64,000 nucleotides of DNA from Hymenopellis radicata. Lineage: Eukaryota; Basidiomycota; Agaricomycetes; Agaricales; Physalacriaceae. Below, piece after piece: positions 34,191 to 45,889 of this stretch. Made by a program: the position numbers and the translations under genes. The number at the start of each line of letters is the position of its first letter. Position 1 is the first letter of the stretch. The notes under the pieces were generated by a model. That model did not search any database. It was not told the origin of the DNA and saw only the letters and a list, made by a program, of their open reading frames with translations. The DNA is taken from assembly GCA_015501595.1 (NCBI GenBank), contig JADNRX010000304.1:1-64000 (forward strand), written 5' to 3'.

Positions 34191-36577
34191 TTATTCATCC
34201 TCAGAATCAGAGTCGGCGGACTCAGTTTTGTGGGAAGGAGACGGGGCGTCATCATCTAATGACTGATTGACGTCCATGTCGTTCATAAGATCGGCAATGG
34301 CTACGGTGAATTCGGGGGCCATTGCGTCAAGTGTGGATACGGGTATCGGGGTGTGGTTGGTGGTGGTGGTGGAAGAAGAAGGACCGGGGGTGGTGTTTCG
34401 ATGGTTAGGGCTCATCACAACGTCTTCGGACTGCTGCATAGGTCCGGGGAAATTGTTATGGCGAGAAGTACCTGCCTTCGTCTTGCGTGTTGAAGGCCGA
34501 TGCCGATCGTCAATGTACCGAAGAGGGTACTGACAGGCAATTCGGCGACGACGATCCAGAACGTCGTCGTGGTTCCCGGGTATGGCGAGCGGTTCAGACG
34601 TGAGATCTAACGGGATGGAGTGTAAAGAGGTCGGGTGTGCATCCCTGACAGTGGTCCAGGGAGGGGGGAATCCGTATGCCACTTTGCTGGCAAGAGCACG
34701 GAACAAAAGGTCTCGTGCGAAGTCATTGAGTCGAATATCATTGCGGATATTGCGCGAGTCGGCTGCCCATGCCAGGTAAATGAGTCCGAATCCCTCGGTG
34801 GCATGCCAGGTAGCCTCGGTGGCTCCACAAGAGGCGTAATGCGCCACGAATCCATCACGATCCCCTTTATAGACGAAGTCCTTGTCGACACGACTAAGGA
34901 TGAGTACCGGCTCGATGGTTAGACCAAGCCGTTCTATTTCCTTCCCGTAAGCGGGGGGATTGGCGGAGAAATAAGCAGCGGAAATCTTCCAATGCAACAG
35001 GTTGTGTCGTAGTTTGTCAGAGTAGTCGCCGAACGGGGGTACCACATTTTGCTGCATTTGCAGACCGAAGATGGTGGAAGGACAAGCTAGGTGGGTGGTG
35101 ATAAGCGCACCAACAACGTTCCATGGTCGCGCATGAAGTATGGTATACATCGCGTACCCAAAGAAGTCCACGTTGGCACCGCTCCCTGTTACTGGGGTGG
35201 AACTGGGATCGGGGGATCAGGAAGACGGGGAAGGTTCTTTCCTCCTGGTCCGTCCGCGTCTTGTCGCGATAGGACCGCGTGTTCGGCCCATTTTGGTGGG
35301 AATGAACTCTCACGGATGAGTCGGGTGAGTTCTCTAAGTCCAGGATGGAAGTTGGGTTGCCGGTGAGCGGGAAACGCCCATTGGTACTTGTGGGAAGTGA
35401 ATACGTCGCGCATATTGAATAGGATCTCGTGATATGCGTGCAGCATAAAGAGTTTATGAAAATTGCCTTCGATCTGGGCGTCGTTGATGAGCTGTCTCGC
35501 GTCGTTGATGGTGTTTACCCGAGTGGGGTAACCATCGCGAAGCTCGACGGTAGGCGTCTTTGGCTCCGATGACGGGATGGAATCGTACGGGGGGCAAATG
35601 GCGAACTGATATAGCGTGGCGGAGAGTAAGTTCGCGATCGCGATCTTTCTCGGCGATTGCGTCGCGGCGGGGAGGCGGATCGACGCTGAGTGCGTCGAGC
35701 GCGTGTATAATGGCGTTCATCGTCGCTGTCATCTGTAGAGAGTTTAATAAAATCTTCTCCTGAGATTATGTCGTTATGCGTACTGTCATCATATTGACGG
35801 CGCTCATTATCTTGTCTAACGGTACGAGTTGTCTGCTGCAGACGGTCGTTTCGAGCAGGGTAATAGGAGCACTAGGCTCTTTCTTGATCTGAGGTGACGG
35901 TGTTGTATCCGAAGAGGTGGCGTTCTGAGTCAAAGACGGCTCAGGCGCCTGAGTAACGGGGGCCGGATTCGCAGCGGCGGCGAACATTGGCGCTGCTGGT
36001 ACTGGGTACATTGGGTGCTGCATGTACGTAGGCTGAGCATACGCGTGCATGGGATATGCCATCTGGGCTGGGGGTAATAGGCCTGTGGGGGCAAAGCTGT
36101 ATACCCCATCTGAGCGGCGGGCTATTCCAGCCCGGGTTAAATTGTTGCGTCCATGGCATGCCAGGAGATGCCTGCATGTACTGTGGCTGTATTGGCTGCT
36201 GCTGCTGTGGCGGCGGCGGCGCATAGGACATCGGAAAAGTTGCTGCTGCTGCTGAGGCGGCGGCGGCATGGAGAAATGAGAAAAATCTTGGACTGCTGGC
36301 GAAGGTGGCAGTGGTCTCGCCCCTACAGAAGAAGCATTCGCGGATCCGACGACGGCTGAGGTTTGGCGGCGTCGAACATCGCAAAGTCGAGTTCCGCCTG
36401 AGTAGGTGGTGGTTGAAAACCGGGGCCGTATGAGTACGGCACGGTAGGTGGAAGCTGGAAGGAGGATAATTCATGTCGTCGACGCGAGACTTGGGTCGAA
36501 AAACGCGAAAATTTTGGGGAGAATGAGGACATCGCAGTCCCATCGCATCTATTATGGCGGTTTGAGCAGAACCGCAT
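34191..36577 (-). CDS. extra sense ORF in env position of the Gypsy, unknown function
   Basis: Begins about MSSFSPKFSRFSTQVSRR (near 36532). It passes through a Gln/Pro/Met/Tyr-rich part (PMSYAPPPPQQQQPIQ, YAQPTYMQHPMYPVPA) and reaches KIMSAVNMMT near 35785. A GTACGC...CTACAG intron of 51 bp can join this to MTATMNAIIHALDALSV (35732). Coding-like pieces follow in shifting frames: ARQLINDAQIEGNF, AYHEILFNMRDVFTSHKYQ, FHPGLRELTRLIRESSF. The last is a long clean frame (35171-34191) with HNLLHWKISAAYFSANPP, GFGLIYLAWAADSRNIRND and an acidic SDSEDE end. No membrane segment or furin-like site is seen, so an envelope is unlikely. It lies inside the LTRs on the coding strand. Function unknown. Confidence 0.6.
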
Positions 36578-36713
36578 CTCCGATCATTTCTTGATCGGGT
36601 TGACCCGACAACGTGGCTCGGCACGTCGTCTTATCTTTTTACATCCATCTTCATCGCATCCTCGAGCGGCTGCACCACGCTGTGGTACCGCTTCGGCAAG
36701 CTCTCGGGCCTTG

Positions 36714-38132
36714 TTACACCTTGAGCGCCAAATATTCGTCTAGTGCCTTCAAGTCCTTGCACTTGGACAACGGTTCCCACCGCTTATCACCGTCGGCCAT
36801 TCAACCTGGAACCAAAGCTTTTTCTGGCGCCATTGGTGGTCGGTTATGGCGTCGACTATTTCTTCAGCATCATCTGGGTTCCAAAGTCGTATGGTTCCGG
36901 CTTGACGCGATCAGGAAACAGGATCGCGTCGGATTCAATGTACGGACGCAGTAAGTCCACGTTGAATACGTTGTGAATTCGACGTTTGACTAATTCTGGT
37001 GGCAAGTCAACTTGTATCTTGAGTGCTCTGGATCTGCCTCTAGTACCACATACGGGCCTACGAACTTGGGGACGAGTTTGTTGGCACGTCCTTTTGGCAA
37101 GTTCAAGTTCTTCGTGGATAGGTATACTTTTGACCCTTGTAGAATGTCAGGTTCTTCTCGGCGATGTTTGTTCGAGAAGTGCGTCTGAACAACACGCGCT
37201 GCGATAATCGCGTCATGCGCGTCAAAGAGATTGTGTTGCGCCTGCAGGGCGAACGCGCGAACACCGGGGGCGATGTCTGTATCGTAACGGACTTCACGCA
37301 TCATGGAGGGCATATAGCCACGAGTAAGTTCGAAAGGTGCGAATCCCGTTGTTTCGTTTATGCTGGAGTTTAATGCAAATTCCACAGTTGGACATTTCAT
37401 TACCCAGTCGCGTTGGTCTGGTCGAATCGAACCTCGGAATATCTGGCCAATTGATCGGTTCGCCCTTTCAGTGAGTCCATCCGTTTGTGGATGAAACGCT
37501 GTTGACATGAGAAGTTTCGCGCCTAGGAGTCGGTGCAGTTCTCGCCAGAATACGGAAGTGAACTTCGAATCACGGTCCGATACTATGGATTCCGGCAGTC
37601 CGTGGAGGCGAACGATCTCGCGAAAGTAGATCCTAGCCAGGTCGGTCGCCGTGTTTGAGGTATGCACCGGTATTAGATGGACTTCCGATGTTAACCGGCA
37701 GATTACTACCCATAGGTAGTTGAATCCTTTCGTTTCAGGAAAGGGACCAATAAAGTCCATTCCTATGGATTGCCATGGTTTTGTAGGGGTTGGTAGGGGG
37801 TGCAACTTCCCTTTGGAGGTACGATAGTTTCCCTTCGTGGTGGTGCATGTTTGACAAGTTTTGCAGAACTTGTCACACATACCGAATATTTTTGGCCACC
37901 AATACCAACGACGTATGTAGTCGGCTGTGCGCTGAGGTCCGAAATGGCCTACTGACAGATGTCCTTGCTCTAGAATCGATCCGCGAAGCGAGCGTTTCTC
38001 TTTCGGTGAGCGAGGGACACATAAGACTTTCTCATCATTCATGTTGGTGGTCCAGATTAGCCCATCCTCCGTTACTGAGAAGCGCGGATGATGTTTAGGA
38101 TTTTCAAGAATTTTCTTGAATAACGGATCCTC
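36714..38132 (-). pseudogene. Gypsy integrase with chromodomain-like C-terminus
   Basis: Zinc-binding HH-CC (GHLSVGHFG ... CDKFCKTCQTC) is followed by the DDE core (IGMDFIGPFPE, IVSDRDSKFTS, HPQTDGLTERANRS) and a GPY/F-like end (VPKFVGPYVVLEADPEHSRY). The frame then continues PELVKRRIHNVFNVDLLRPY. The chromodomain-like part reads IVDAITDHQW, KKLWFQVEW and, after one missing base, ADGDKRWEPLSKCKDLK. The stop is at 36714. The frame also breaks near 36990. At its upstream end the coding sequence is interrupted by the hAT-like element (AWYP | EDPLFKKILE). Confidence 0.88.
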
Positions 38133-39495
38133 GGGATACCTAGTGAATAGCGCGGGTCGGGTTCGGGTCAGCGGACCGTTACCCGAACCCGACCCTCTGA
38201 ACCACCCGAACCCGCCATGTCGGGTACGGGTTTTACATCGGTTACCCTCGGGTATAGCAAGGGTAACGGGTGGCCCGATACCCGACAGAAATTTGTTTTG
38301 TTCATGCACGACGACCTCCCCCGAGCAATTGCGCGGGGGCTCTCGAACGTGCATGACACCCGAAGGAGCAGACAAGAGACAGAAGAATGGTTATCCCAGC
38401 CTCTTCAAGCCCGTCGCCGTCATCTCAAGAACGTTGCTGCTCTGTGGAGAGGCTTGCGCTTTCGCGCTGCTCGTCCAGAGAGCCGAACGCAGAGAAAAGT
38501 CGTCCGCGGAAAGTCGTCGTTGACGGGCGTGCAACACGGGGGTGGAGGTAGCTTATAGAAGAAGTAAACAGTAGAATATAAGAATGAACAGTGAAAGAGA
38601 CATACCTTCTTGGGCTGGAAGCGTTGCGGATGCTTCCTACTCCTCGCTTGAGAATCCGACGGCACGGCGCTATTCCAGGCTGTCGCGCTCCAGAGATATT
38701 GCGGCTCCGTCGAGGGGGTTGTGCAGGTATCACGACACAAAAAAGTCGTTCTCGCGACTCGCAACAGCTGTCGCGAGCCGTCCTCGCGGGCCCGGATCCA
38801 AAAAGCAAAAGAAAGAGAAGGAAAGCGGCCAGGGAGGCCCAGACAAAGTCTGAGAATCATATCACGTCCGGAGTTGGTTCACGTCGTCGTCGTCCCGGGC
38901 GCAAATATGGTGAGGCGGGGAAAATACGAGGGGAAAGCGTCCGAACGCGCTGTTCCGTAGTAGGGCGGCCTCGTCCTGAGGGCTTACGCAGTCCAAAAGG
39001 GCGCCGTCGTGCAGACGAGTACCGAAATGCACCCCGGAAACGTATCCGAGGGCGCAGCGGCCGGCGCGAAGCCAAACCGCACAGAACAAGGAAAGAAACA
39101 GTAAGAAAAGCAGTAGAACAAGCCCCAGAAAAGGTTCTGGGCCGACAAGCACGACGTCGTCGTCGTGCTGTGGGAGTAAAGGCAGGAGATGCCATCTGAG
39201 CTGTCCGATCGTTATCCGGCAATTGCCGGAACGCTCGGGCAGCTCGGAGATCACGGAAATTGTTCGCAACGTCGTTTCTCGACGACGTTGGCCTCGTTTG
39301 AGGTCAAAGAAATTGAAATAATTCTTTAAAATATGTATATTTACTCTTGCTTACAGGCTACTGAGCAGATCGGGTCCTCAAAAGGGTAACGGGTAGGGCC
39401 CGGGTCACGGACCGCCAACCCGAGCCCGACCCGCTATTGTACCCGATCTTAACCCGGTCGGGTGACCCGAACCCGCGCTATTCACTAGGGATACC
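38133..39495. mobile_element. hAT-like non-autonomous DNA transposon in Gypsy pol
   Basis: The element 38141-39487 (1,347 bp) is bordered by the 8-bp direct repeat GGGATACC (38133-38140 and 39488-39495). Its ends are inverted for 17 bases: TAGTGAATAGCGCGGGT. Removing it and one repeat joins Gypsy pol in frame (AWYP to EDPLF). Both subterminal regions are packed with CCCGAACCC/GGGTCGGG copies, the usual kind of hAT transposase binding cluster. An 8-bp duplication with a T-A-G-x-G end fits hAT. No transposase is recognised inside; the interior has only a basic open frame (38591-39199, +) of unknown meaning. Confidence 0.93.
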
Positions 39496-42110
39496 ACGCC
39501 TTAATATCCTCGAGGAACGTGGGATCTCCTTCGTGGATGTCTACTCGGAGATCCGGTCCTTTAGTACGTGATTCCAGGATTGTAGGATTGTCAGCTTTTG
39601 GAGGTTCTGGCTCTTCTACGTCTGGTTCGCGATGGTTTTCGAGTTCTTCAGCCTCGACCTCGCGTTGCTCGCGGCGCTCTTTGAGCGAGCCGACTCCCGT
39701 CGGATCCACATTTGTTCATGTTCCTCAGCGCGTCCTAGAGGCAAGTCTTCGCCCATTTATCAAGTCGATATCGGCAGTGACGTATTCCGAAGGTCGTGTA
39801 CATCTTGAGGCGTATCCGTCTCATAGTATCGGGACAAGGCATCGGCACTTTATTTACGGCGCCTTGATATATGTGATATCGAAGTCGAAACGCGATAGAT
39901 ACTCCATCCATCGCATCTGTCGCGCTGAAAGCCGCGTTGAGTCTTGAAGAACTCTAGTGCCTTGTGGTCAGTGACCACGTTAATCGATAGCCCACTAATT
40001 TATCTTCCCATTTGAGCAGGGCTTCGAGTATGGCGAGTGTCTCGGTTTCGAAGACTCGGTAGTTTCGTTGAGTGTCGGTGAATTTCTTAGACATGAATCC
40101 GCCGGGCGGCAGGAGTGCCAAGTTTGGGCCTTGGCCATACATGGCGCCTACACCGGTAAGTGAGGCGTCACATATGATCCATATAGGCTCGTCTGACGAA
40201 GGGTCTATAGTTTCAATACTGGGGTACGACACGCCAGGTCCTTGATCGACTGGAAACATACGTCGTGAATGGGACGCCAAAAGAAAGGTTGTCCGTTCTT
40301 CGACATTTCAGATAAGGGCGAGGTATAAGCGGTTACATCTGGCATGAACGCCGCCACGTAGTTCACTACACCGAGGAACTTCTGGATATCAAGATACTCC
40401 CGTGGCGTTCTCCAGATTCGAATCTTGTCCATCTTATCGACGTCGGCGTGGATACCAGCATCATCGATGGTATGACCTAGGCAGTCAATCTTCGCAGCGT
40501 AGAGCTGGACCTTCGACTCCTTCAGGTACAGCTGATTTTCTCGAAGTTTGTCAAATACTAACTTCAGATGTAGTTCGTGTTCTTCAATTGTGTTGCTGAA
40601 CACGAAGATGTCGTCAAGGTAGACGTGCATGAAGCGGCCAATATAATCTTGGAAGATTGTATTCATTAGTCGCTGGAATGTGACGGTGCGTTGCAGTCGC
40701 CTTGTTGCATGACATGGCTTTTAAAGGTTCCGAATATAGTGGCGAACGACGTCTTCCAGACGTCCTCACAACAACGCGCACTTGTTCGTACGCGTTTGCC
40801 ATGTCAATCTTTGATCGGTATTTTCCTCTAGCAACATCATATCGAATGGTGTCTTGGTCGGGGAAGGGTGTGACGTCCTTTACTGTGTTCTCATTTCGTT
40901 TCTGCAGTCAATAGTGCAGCGAAGTGATTTGCCATCTTTCTTTGGCACACAGAGCATCGGGGGCAGCTGTGAAGTAACACAAGGTTCCCACCATCCGGCG
41001 CGTCTATATTCCGCGATTCGGTCGGCGAGCTGGTTCTTCATGGATTCGGGGCACCGCGGGAGGTAATAGCTGTACCTCTTATCGTCGTCAATGAGCGGTA
41101 TCCGGTGGTTCACTTCGCGCATAGGAGGCGGTTTATCGGAGCACCTTGAAGGATGTCTGAGCATCGCTCCATCCAGGCGTCACGAAGCCGAGGTATGTCT
41201 TCGGCAGTATACTTTGTAGTATTGGCATTGAGTTCTGACTTGAACTCTTCAGCGACGGTAGTTAAGGTTCTTTCAAGGATAACTCTGGCTTCTCACGTTC
41301 GTCGCGGGCAAAGTTGTATTCGGATATCAAGTCGTTAACTTCCTTGATAATGGTCTGGTTTTCTGGTTGTGTTGCGTCTAATGAACTGGTACGTTCGCGC
41401 AATTCAGTCAGCTCTTCTTCACTGAAGTAGTCGCTGGGTCCTAGCATCACTGGGAGCTGTCTACTGAGGGTGATGTTTACATCTTCCTCTTCGTTATCAT
41501 CAATTTCTTCAATGGATGTTCGTTGAAACTTCCACGGTACACCTGGCAACGTTGTTCTGGCTTGGTTGTATTGTTGACCAGGTAGTCAATGTTTTTTAGC
41601 ATTCGAACCTGTTGGCTTCTCAAATTGTGCTGAGAGCCGCGCTTCGGGGAGGTTTACCGGCCGTGGCTTAACGTCCATTGCTTCCGCTTTTTCGATTTCG
41701 GGTACTGTGGTAGCTCGCTTGGCGTATCGTCGCGCAAGCTCGATCGCTTCCTCCCCCTCAGAAAGAGTTGCGCTGGCGTACCACGAATGCGAACCGTGTC
41801 ATGCTCAAAGTCGAGAGCAATGCCATGTTTCCTCATAAACACTGTGCCGACGACTAAATCATATCGGTCGACGTTGGTTATGTCGAAGTAATCGGTTCCG
41901 CTAATGGATACTCGTTCATTCCCATACAGAAATGGAGCGTATGTTCCGTGTGTGATCTTCGAGCGACTGCCTTTTGTGCCCAGCTGCAGTGGGATGGGCT
42001 TTGTGAGTTCAAATATCTTTAACTTTGCAATCCGTGCGAAATCAGGACTGAACGAGTCGGATGTGCTTCCACTGTCAAACAGTGTGAAGGCGAGTACGCC
42101 GTTGACCTCT
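39496..42110 (-). pseudogene. Gypsy protease, reverse transcriptase and RNase H
   Basis: The protease has FDSGSTSDSFSPDFARI (DSG active site), with YDLVVGTVFMRKHGIALDF further on. RT runs from HRIPLIDDDKRYSYYLPRC through LPPMLCVPKKDGKSLRCTID to the catalytic VYLDDIFVFS, followed by CLGHTIDDAG and KIRIWRTPREYLDIQKFLG. RNase H begins IWIICDASLTGVGAMYGQG and has NYRVFETETLAILEALLKW. An acidic linker reaches the hAT insertion. The frame changes near 40205-40280, 40680 and 40890-40910 and around the protease, so this copy could not make one Pol as written. Confidence 0.9.
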
Positions 42111-44641
42111 ATAAATCCTGGAAGGCATCGATTATCCTTTGCCGTGCGTTTCGGACGCGGGCAATTCGTGGGACGTGTGTCTTCTTCAGTTTGCTCGTGT
42201 CGGGACGGTACACTGGTCTGAAGGTAGATTCGTCTACTTCCTCATGGATAGCTCGCATATATTCTGTGAAATCCATGCTATATTCCTCATGAGAAGCGAT
42301 GCTGCTTGCATCGTCTATCTCCTCGTCATACTCTGATCCTGAATCAGAGACATCATTTAGTACTGGTAACCCTCCTTCAGACTCTTCGTCGGAAGGCACA
42401 TCTGATGTTGTCTCCCGAACAGAGCACATCCTGGGAACTTCTTCATATATGGAGCGAAGGTGCTCGACATCAGCTTCATCCTCGAGATAGTCTTCTTCGT
42501 TCCACTCGTCGTGTTCTTCGTGATTGTGCTCACGGGTTTCAGGATCAACGAAGTCATTGATTGGCGGCCAGTCGGGAATCTCGCCATCGGACTCGTCAAT
42601 CTCACGGATCAAGTCTTCTGGTGGCGCCTCTTCGTCATCGGTTATACGATATAGTCGTTCACCTTGTTTGAGGTACATCGGACCTTTTTCCAAACATTGG
42701 GCAGGAAGGATCTCTATAGAAGTGCCCTTCTTGTCCACAGCGATGGCAAGTTCGTTTGTCATTCGTCGGGGTTTGAGGTCTTGGTGCTCTGTTTCCCGCA
42801 GCTCGAGGTTGAGGCCGCGGACTACCTGGACGTGGCATGTCACCGTCACGTGCTGCTCGTAGCTGAGCTTGGTTTCGCGTTGGGTGAGTGCTATAACGAT
42901 TCCCTTGAATCTTCTTAAAGATTCGGGGAGAACTACCTCGATACGGTGATGCTGGTCGCGTATTTTGAGGCTGCGGTTTTGCCGGTGTCTCAAACCGAAC
43001 CGCGGCAGTCGAAGATTTGTACTGCTTGCTTGCTCGCAAGCCCTTCTCGATCTTGAGAGCATCCTTCATTATAGTGTGTATTGTTGACGTTTCTGTGATT
43101 ACACCTGACTGGTGTAACAGAATGCGTATCTGATCGGGTATGGTGCTCATGAGCTTATGTTTGAAGCGATATACATCCGGCGGGCATGGCATCATGTTCG
43201 CCCAGCGTAATAGTTCAGAGAACAGCCGGCGAACTCCGCCCTCCCAATTGTACCGTGTATTATCGAACTTCCTCGTAAGGTCGAAGAGCGATCCCTCATG
43301 GATGAATCGCCGGTATAGTCCATTAATGATCTGTGAAAACAGAATAGTTCCTTCGACTTGCATGTTGAAGATCGCGTCTTCAACGTTGTCACAAAACCAT
43401 TGCAGTGCATCTCCGTCGAGATATGCGCGTAGCATTGAAATGCGCTGTCGATCCATGGTGGTGATGATCTCATCGCCGTCTTCCATTACGGTGGTTGCTG
43501 GACCGCATAGGTTTAGCGCGTTCATCCAGGATACTATCTTTCTGAACCACTCGTCGAAGACTACGATACTACTGTCTGAACCAGTGTACTTAGATGGTTT
43601 GGGCATTCCTTGCATCATCGCCTTCTGCATTGAGGAATCAATGCCCACTCTTGGTAAGAGTAGTTGTTCTTCGATACGTTTCTCGAAGCGCTCAAATATG
43701 ATGTTCATCATTTCAGACTCTGTACGATTCACAGGTACGTAGCTGAATATTTCTTCGGCGGTGAAGCGATTTGGTCCTACTGAACCGAGACGCGCTGATC
43801 CAAATCGAGCGGGTGTCTCGTCGCGATTATTGTTCGGGAACCGAACGTGGGTACTCACGTTAGAACTTGAGTGTTCAGAGCGGTTGTCGTCAGGTGGTGG
43901 CGGAGGAGGGTCTGGTGGATTTCCTCCTTCTCCAGGCGGTCCTGGAGGGCCTTGAGCTCCTCGTTGTCCAGGAGTGCCTATAGGACCTTGTAATCCTCTA
44001 GCTCCAGGAGGTCCTGCAGGTCCTGGTGGTCCGGGAGGACCCGGTGGTCCTGGTGGTCCAGGAGGTCCTGGCGGTCCCGGGAACCCTCTTCCTCCTCCTG
44101 GGGGTCCGGGTGGTCCTCTATACGGGAATCTACCCCCGTTATTGGGGAATCCATTGTCATCGGGATCACTCGGCGGCGGTGGAGGCGGCGGCGGTGGAGG
44201 TGGCGGTGGCTGCTGAGGTGGCCATTGAGGCGGCCGCGGGGGTAATGGTGGAGGTGGATCGGAATGATGAGGCGGGAATCGTTTGCTCTTAGGCTCGTTT
44301 CTCTCCTCTGGTTGCATTGTATAACCATATCCGTACTCCGTCGGCACCTCATCCAGGGAGATAAGAGTGTCACTATACACTGATTCGGGCGTGGCGTTAG
44401 AGTGTATAGACTCTGCCGTAGCGTAATGCATTGAGTTTGACGCATTTGACGCAGAATCTGTGTTCGTTGGCGACGGGTATGTGATTCGCACCTGTTCGTA
44501 GTGCGACAAAGGTGCTCCTTCCGATCCCAAGTCTGGAATCAGGATTCGAAGCCCAGGCCGACTTGGTATGAATGCGCGAGAAGCTTCGTCAAAATATGAC
44601 AAACTGCTCTGGGATTCGTGATACTTGATATCGGCGTACAT
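42109..44641 (-). CDS. Gypsy Gag with collagen-like tract and zinc knuckle
   Basis: The start at 44641 ([13 protein letters not shown]) opens 660 codons. After a Pro-rich stretch comes an uninterrupted run of about 18 Gly-X-Y triplets (roughly residues 177-240). The Gag core is helical and contains [28 protein letters not shown] and [19 protein letters not shown], the capsid-like pattern of Ty3/Gypsy Gag. Near the end lies a zinc knuckle [16 protein letters not shown], with six rather than four residues before the last cysteine. A shift near 42660-42690 leads into an acidic frame ([19 protein letters not shown] ...), which continues to 42109, next to the protease. Confidence 0.85.
43925..44120 (-). 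repeat. Gly-X-Y coding repeat (collagen-like)
   Basis: A CCAGGAGGTCCTGGTGGT-type degenerate 9-base repeat on the plus strand encodes about 18 consecutive Gly-X-Y triplets in Gag, mostly GPP. Synonymous differences between units show that it is not just a young microsatellite. Confidence 0.9.
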
Positions 44642-44746
44642 CGTAGTTTCGAACGCGCTGCAGGATTCCTCTAGTGTAGAGGTCCCTCATCTCTGTCGTA
44701 TCCTCAGGGAAATCCGGCGAAGCTATACGGGAGTGTAGCGAGCGCG

Positions 44747-45889
44747 CTATTTCGGGGAGTTCAAGTGCTCTTGAGCTCCACGGAGTGCATTAGTGCGACG
44801 GACGTAGTTCGAGTCCGTTTCGTCTTCATTTCGAGGCCAGTGGGTCCTCAAAGCATCCACATCAACATTAGCCAAGTAATCCTCACGGTCATGGTCATAC
44901 TGTCCAAGATCTGGCAGTACATCAATGGGGTGAGGTCTCAAGGTTCCATCAGGCAATAAGTTTTCAGCAAGAAATCGGTTTATTGCGAGACGAGGTATTC
45001 CTAAGAATGATTGCCCATGCAACGTTTGACGTTGCGTAGCTAACGACATAAGTAAATCTTCATATCGACGTATCATCTTCCTGTATGATTCGTCGTTGTC
45101 ACGGTCGTTGATACGAGTTGTGACTGATATCGCGTGTCTTGGCGGGGGCGGCGGTACCCTAACAGTCTGCGCAGGTAGAGATGTCGGTCTAGAGGGTAAT
45201 GGACGGCCTTGTATCGATGTCGTGGGAGATCGAGACGGACTTGGAGGTGTAGCCGTGGACGGGGCATCCTCCACCGTGGTCCTAAATGGATGCGGTGATG
45301 GCTGCGCCGATGGTTGCGCTGAGTTCAGCGTAGGTGGTGGTGGCGGCGAGCGGAACACGTCTGATGAAGACATAGTGTTCGGCTTGGAATGGAGAGGAAG
45401 CGGAGGAGGCGGTGCTCGCGACCTCGGGTTGGGGATAGGAGCCGATAATGGCTCAGCCTTGACAAGGCGAGCAGGGCCAGTGGTAATCTGCGCTTCGTGC
45501 GACATGTGTGAAACCTCTGAAGGAGGTTGTGTCGGTGGTCTCGTGTTCTTTTGAAAGAATAGAGGGTGTGTCGTCGGTTGAGAGATGGCGGGCGATGCCG
45601 TCGTGGAGCGTGCTCCCGTTAATATCCTAAGAGTGGATGGCGGGAGGGGCCTATGGGAGTGTGATAGCGGCGTCGGACGTGGGGAGTGGAGAGAGGGGGG
45701 GGGGGGGGGGGGGGGGGGGGGCGGGGTGGGGGGCTGCAAGCGAGAGCGGGGGGAGGGAGGGGCGGATGCATGGGCGCTGAGGGTAGGATTGTTCGCGATC
45801 GGGGTCGCGGTCCAAAGTTTCCTCGAGAAATCTCTGGCGATGTGCTCCTTTCGGGAGCGGGTATCTTGGTATATTGTCGACGAGACATC
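44747..45889 (-). CDS. Pro-rich first ORF of the Gypsy element
   Basis: The first ATG after the 5' LTR gives MSRRQYTKIPAPERSTSPEI, then dense proline runs. A run of about 30 C (plus strand G, near 45697-45721) separates this frame from the following one ([22 protein letters not shown]...), which is open to 44747. The last 120 residues are well mixed and helical (KMIRRYEDLLMSLATQRQTL, LGIPRLAINRFLAENLLPDG). After its stop another frame (LNSPEIARSLHSRIASPD) continues towards Gag, so ORF1 and Gag may be one polyprotein with indels. Function unknown. Confidence 0.6.
   Translation of the reverse strand, partial: DVSSTIYQDTRSRKEHIARDFSRKLWTATPIANNPTLSAHASAPPSPRSRLQPPTPPPPPPPPPPSLHSPRPTPLSHSHRPLPPSTLRILTGARSTTASPAISQPTTHPLFFQKNTRPPTQPPSEVSHMSHEAQITTGPARLVKAEPLSAPIPNPRSRAPPPPLPLHSKPNTMSSSDVFRSPPPPPTLNSAQPSAQPSPHPFRTTVEDAPSTATPPSPSRSPTTSIQGRPLPSRPTSLPAQTVRVPPPPPRHAISVTTRINDRDNDESYRKMIRRYEDLLMSLATQRQTLHGQSFLGIPRLAINRFLAENLLPDGTLRPHPIDVLPDLGQYDHDREDYLANVDVDALRTHWPRNEDETDSNYVRRTNALRGAQEHLNSPK

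Noticed and set aside
36049..36359. Leu/Arg/Cys-rich plus-strand frames
   Set aside because: Opposite-strand shadows of the Gln/Pro-rich part of the extra Gypsy ORF.
38420..38860. Possible transposase in the hAT-like element
   Set aside because: No hAT dimerisation motif, zinc finger or catalytic pattern on either strand; treated as non-autonomous.
43761..44216. Gly/Pro-rich plus-strand open frames opposite Gag
   Set aside because: They are mirror readings of the collagen-like repeat; the minus strand carries Gag continuity and its neighbours.
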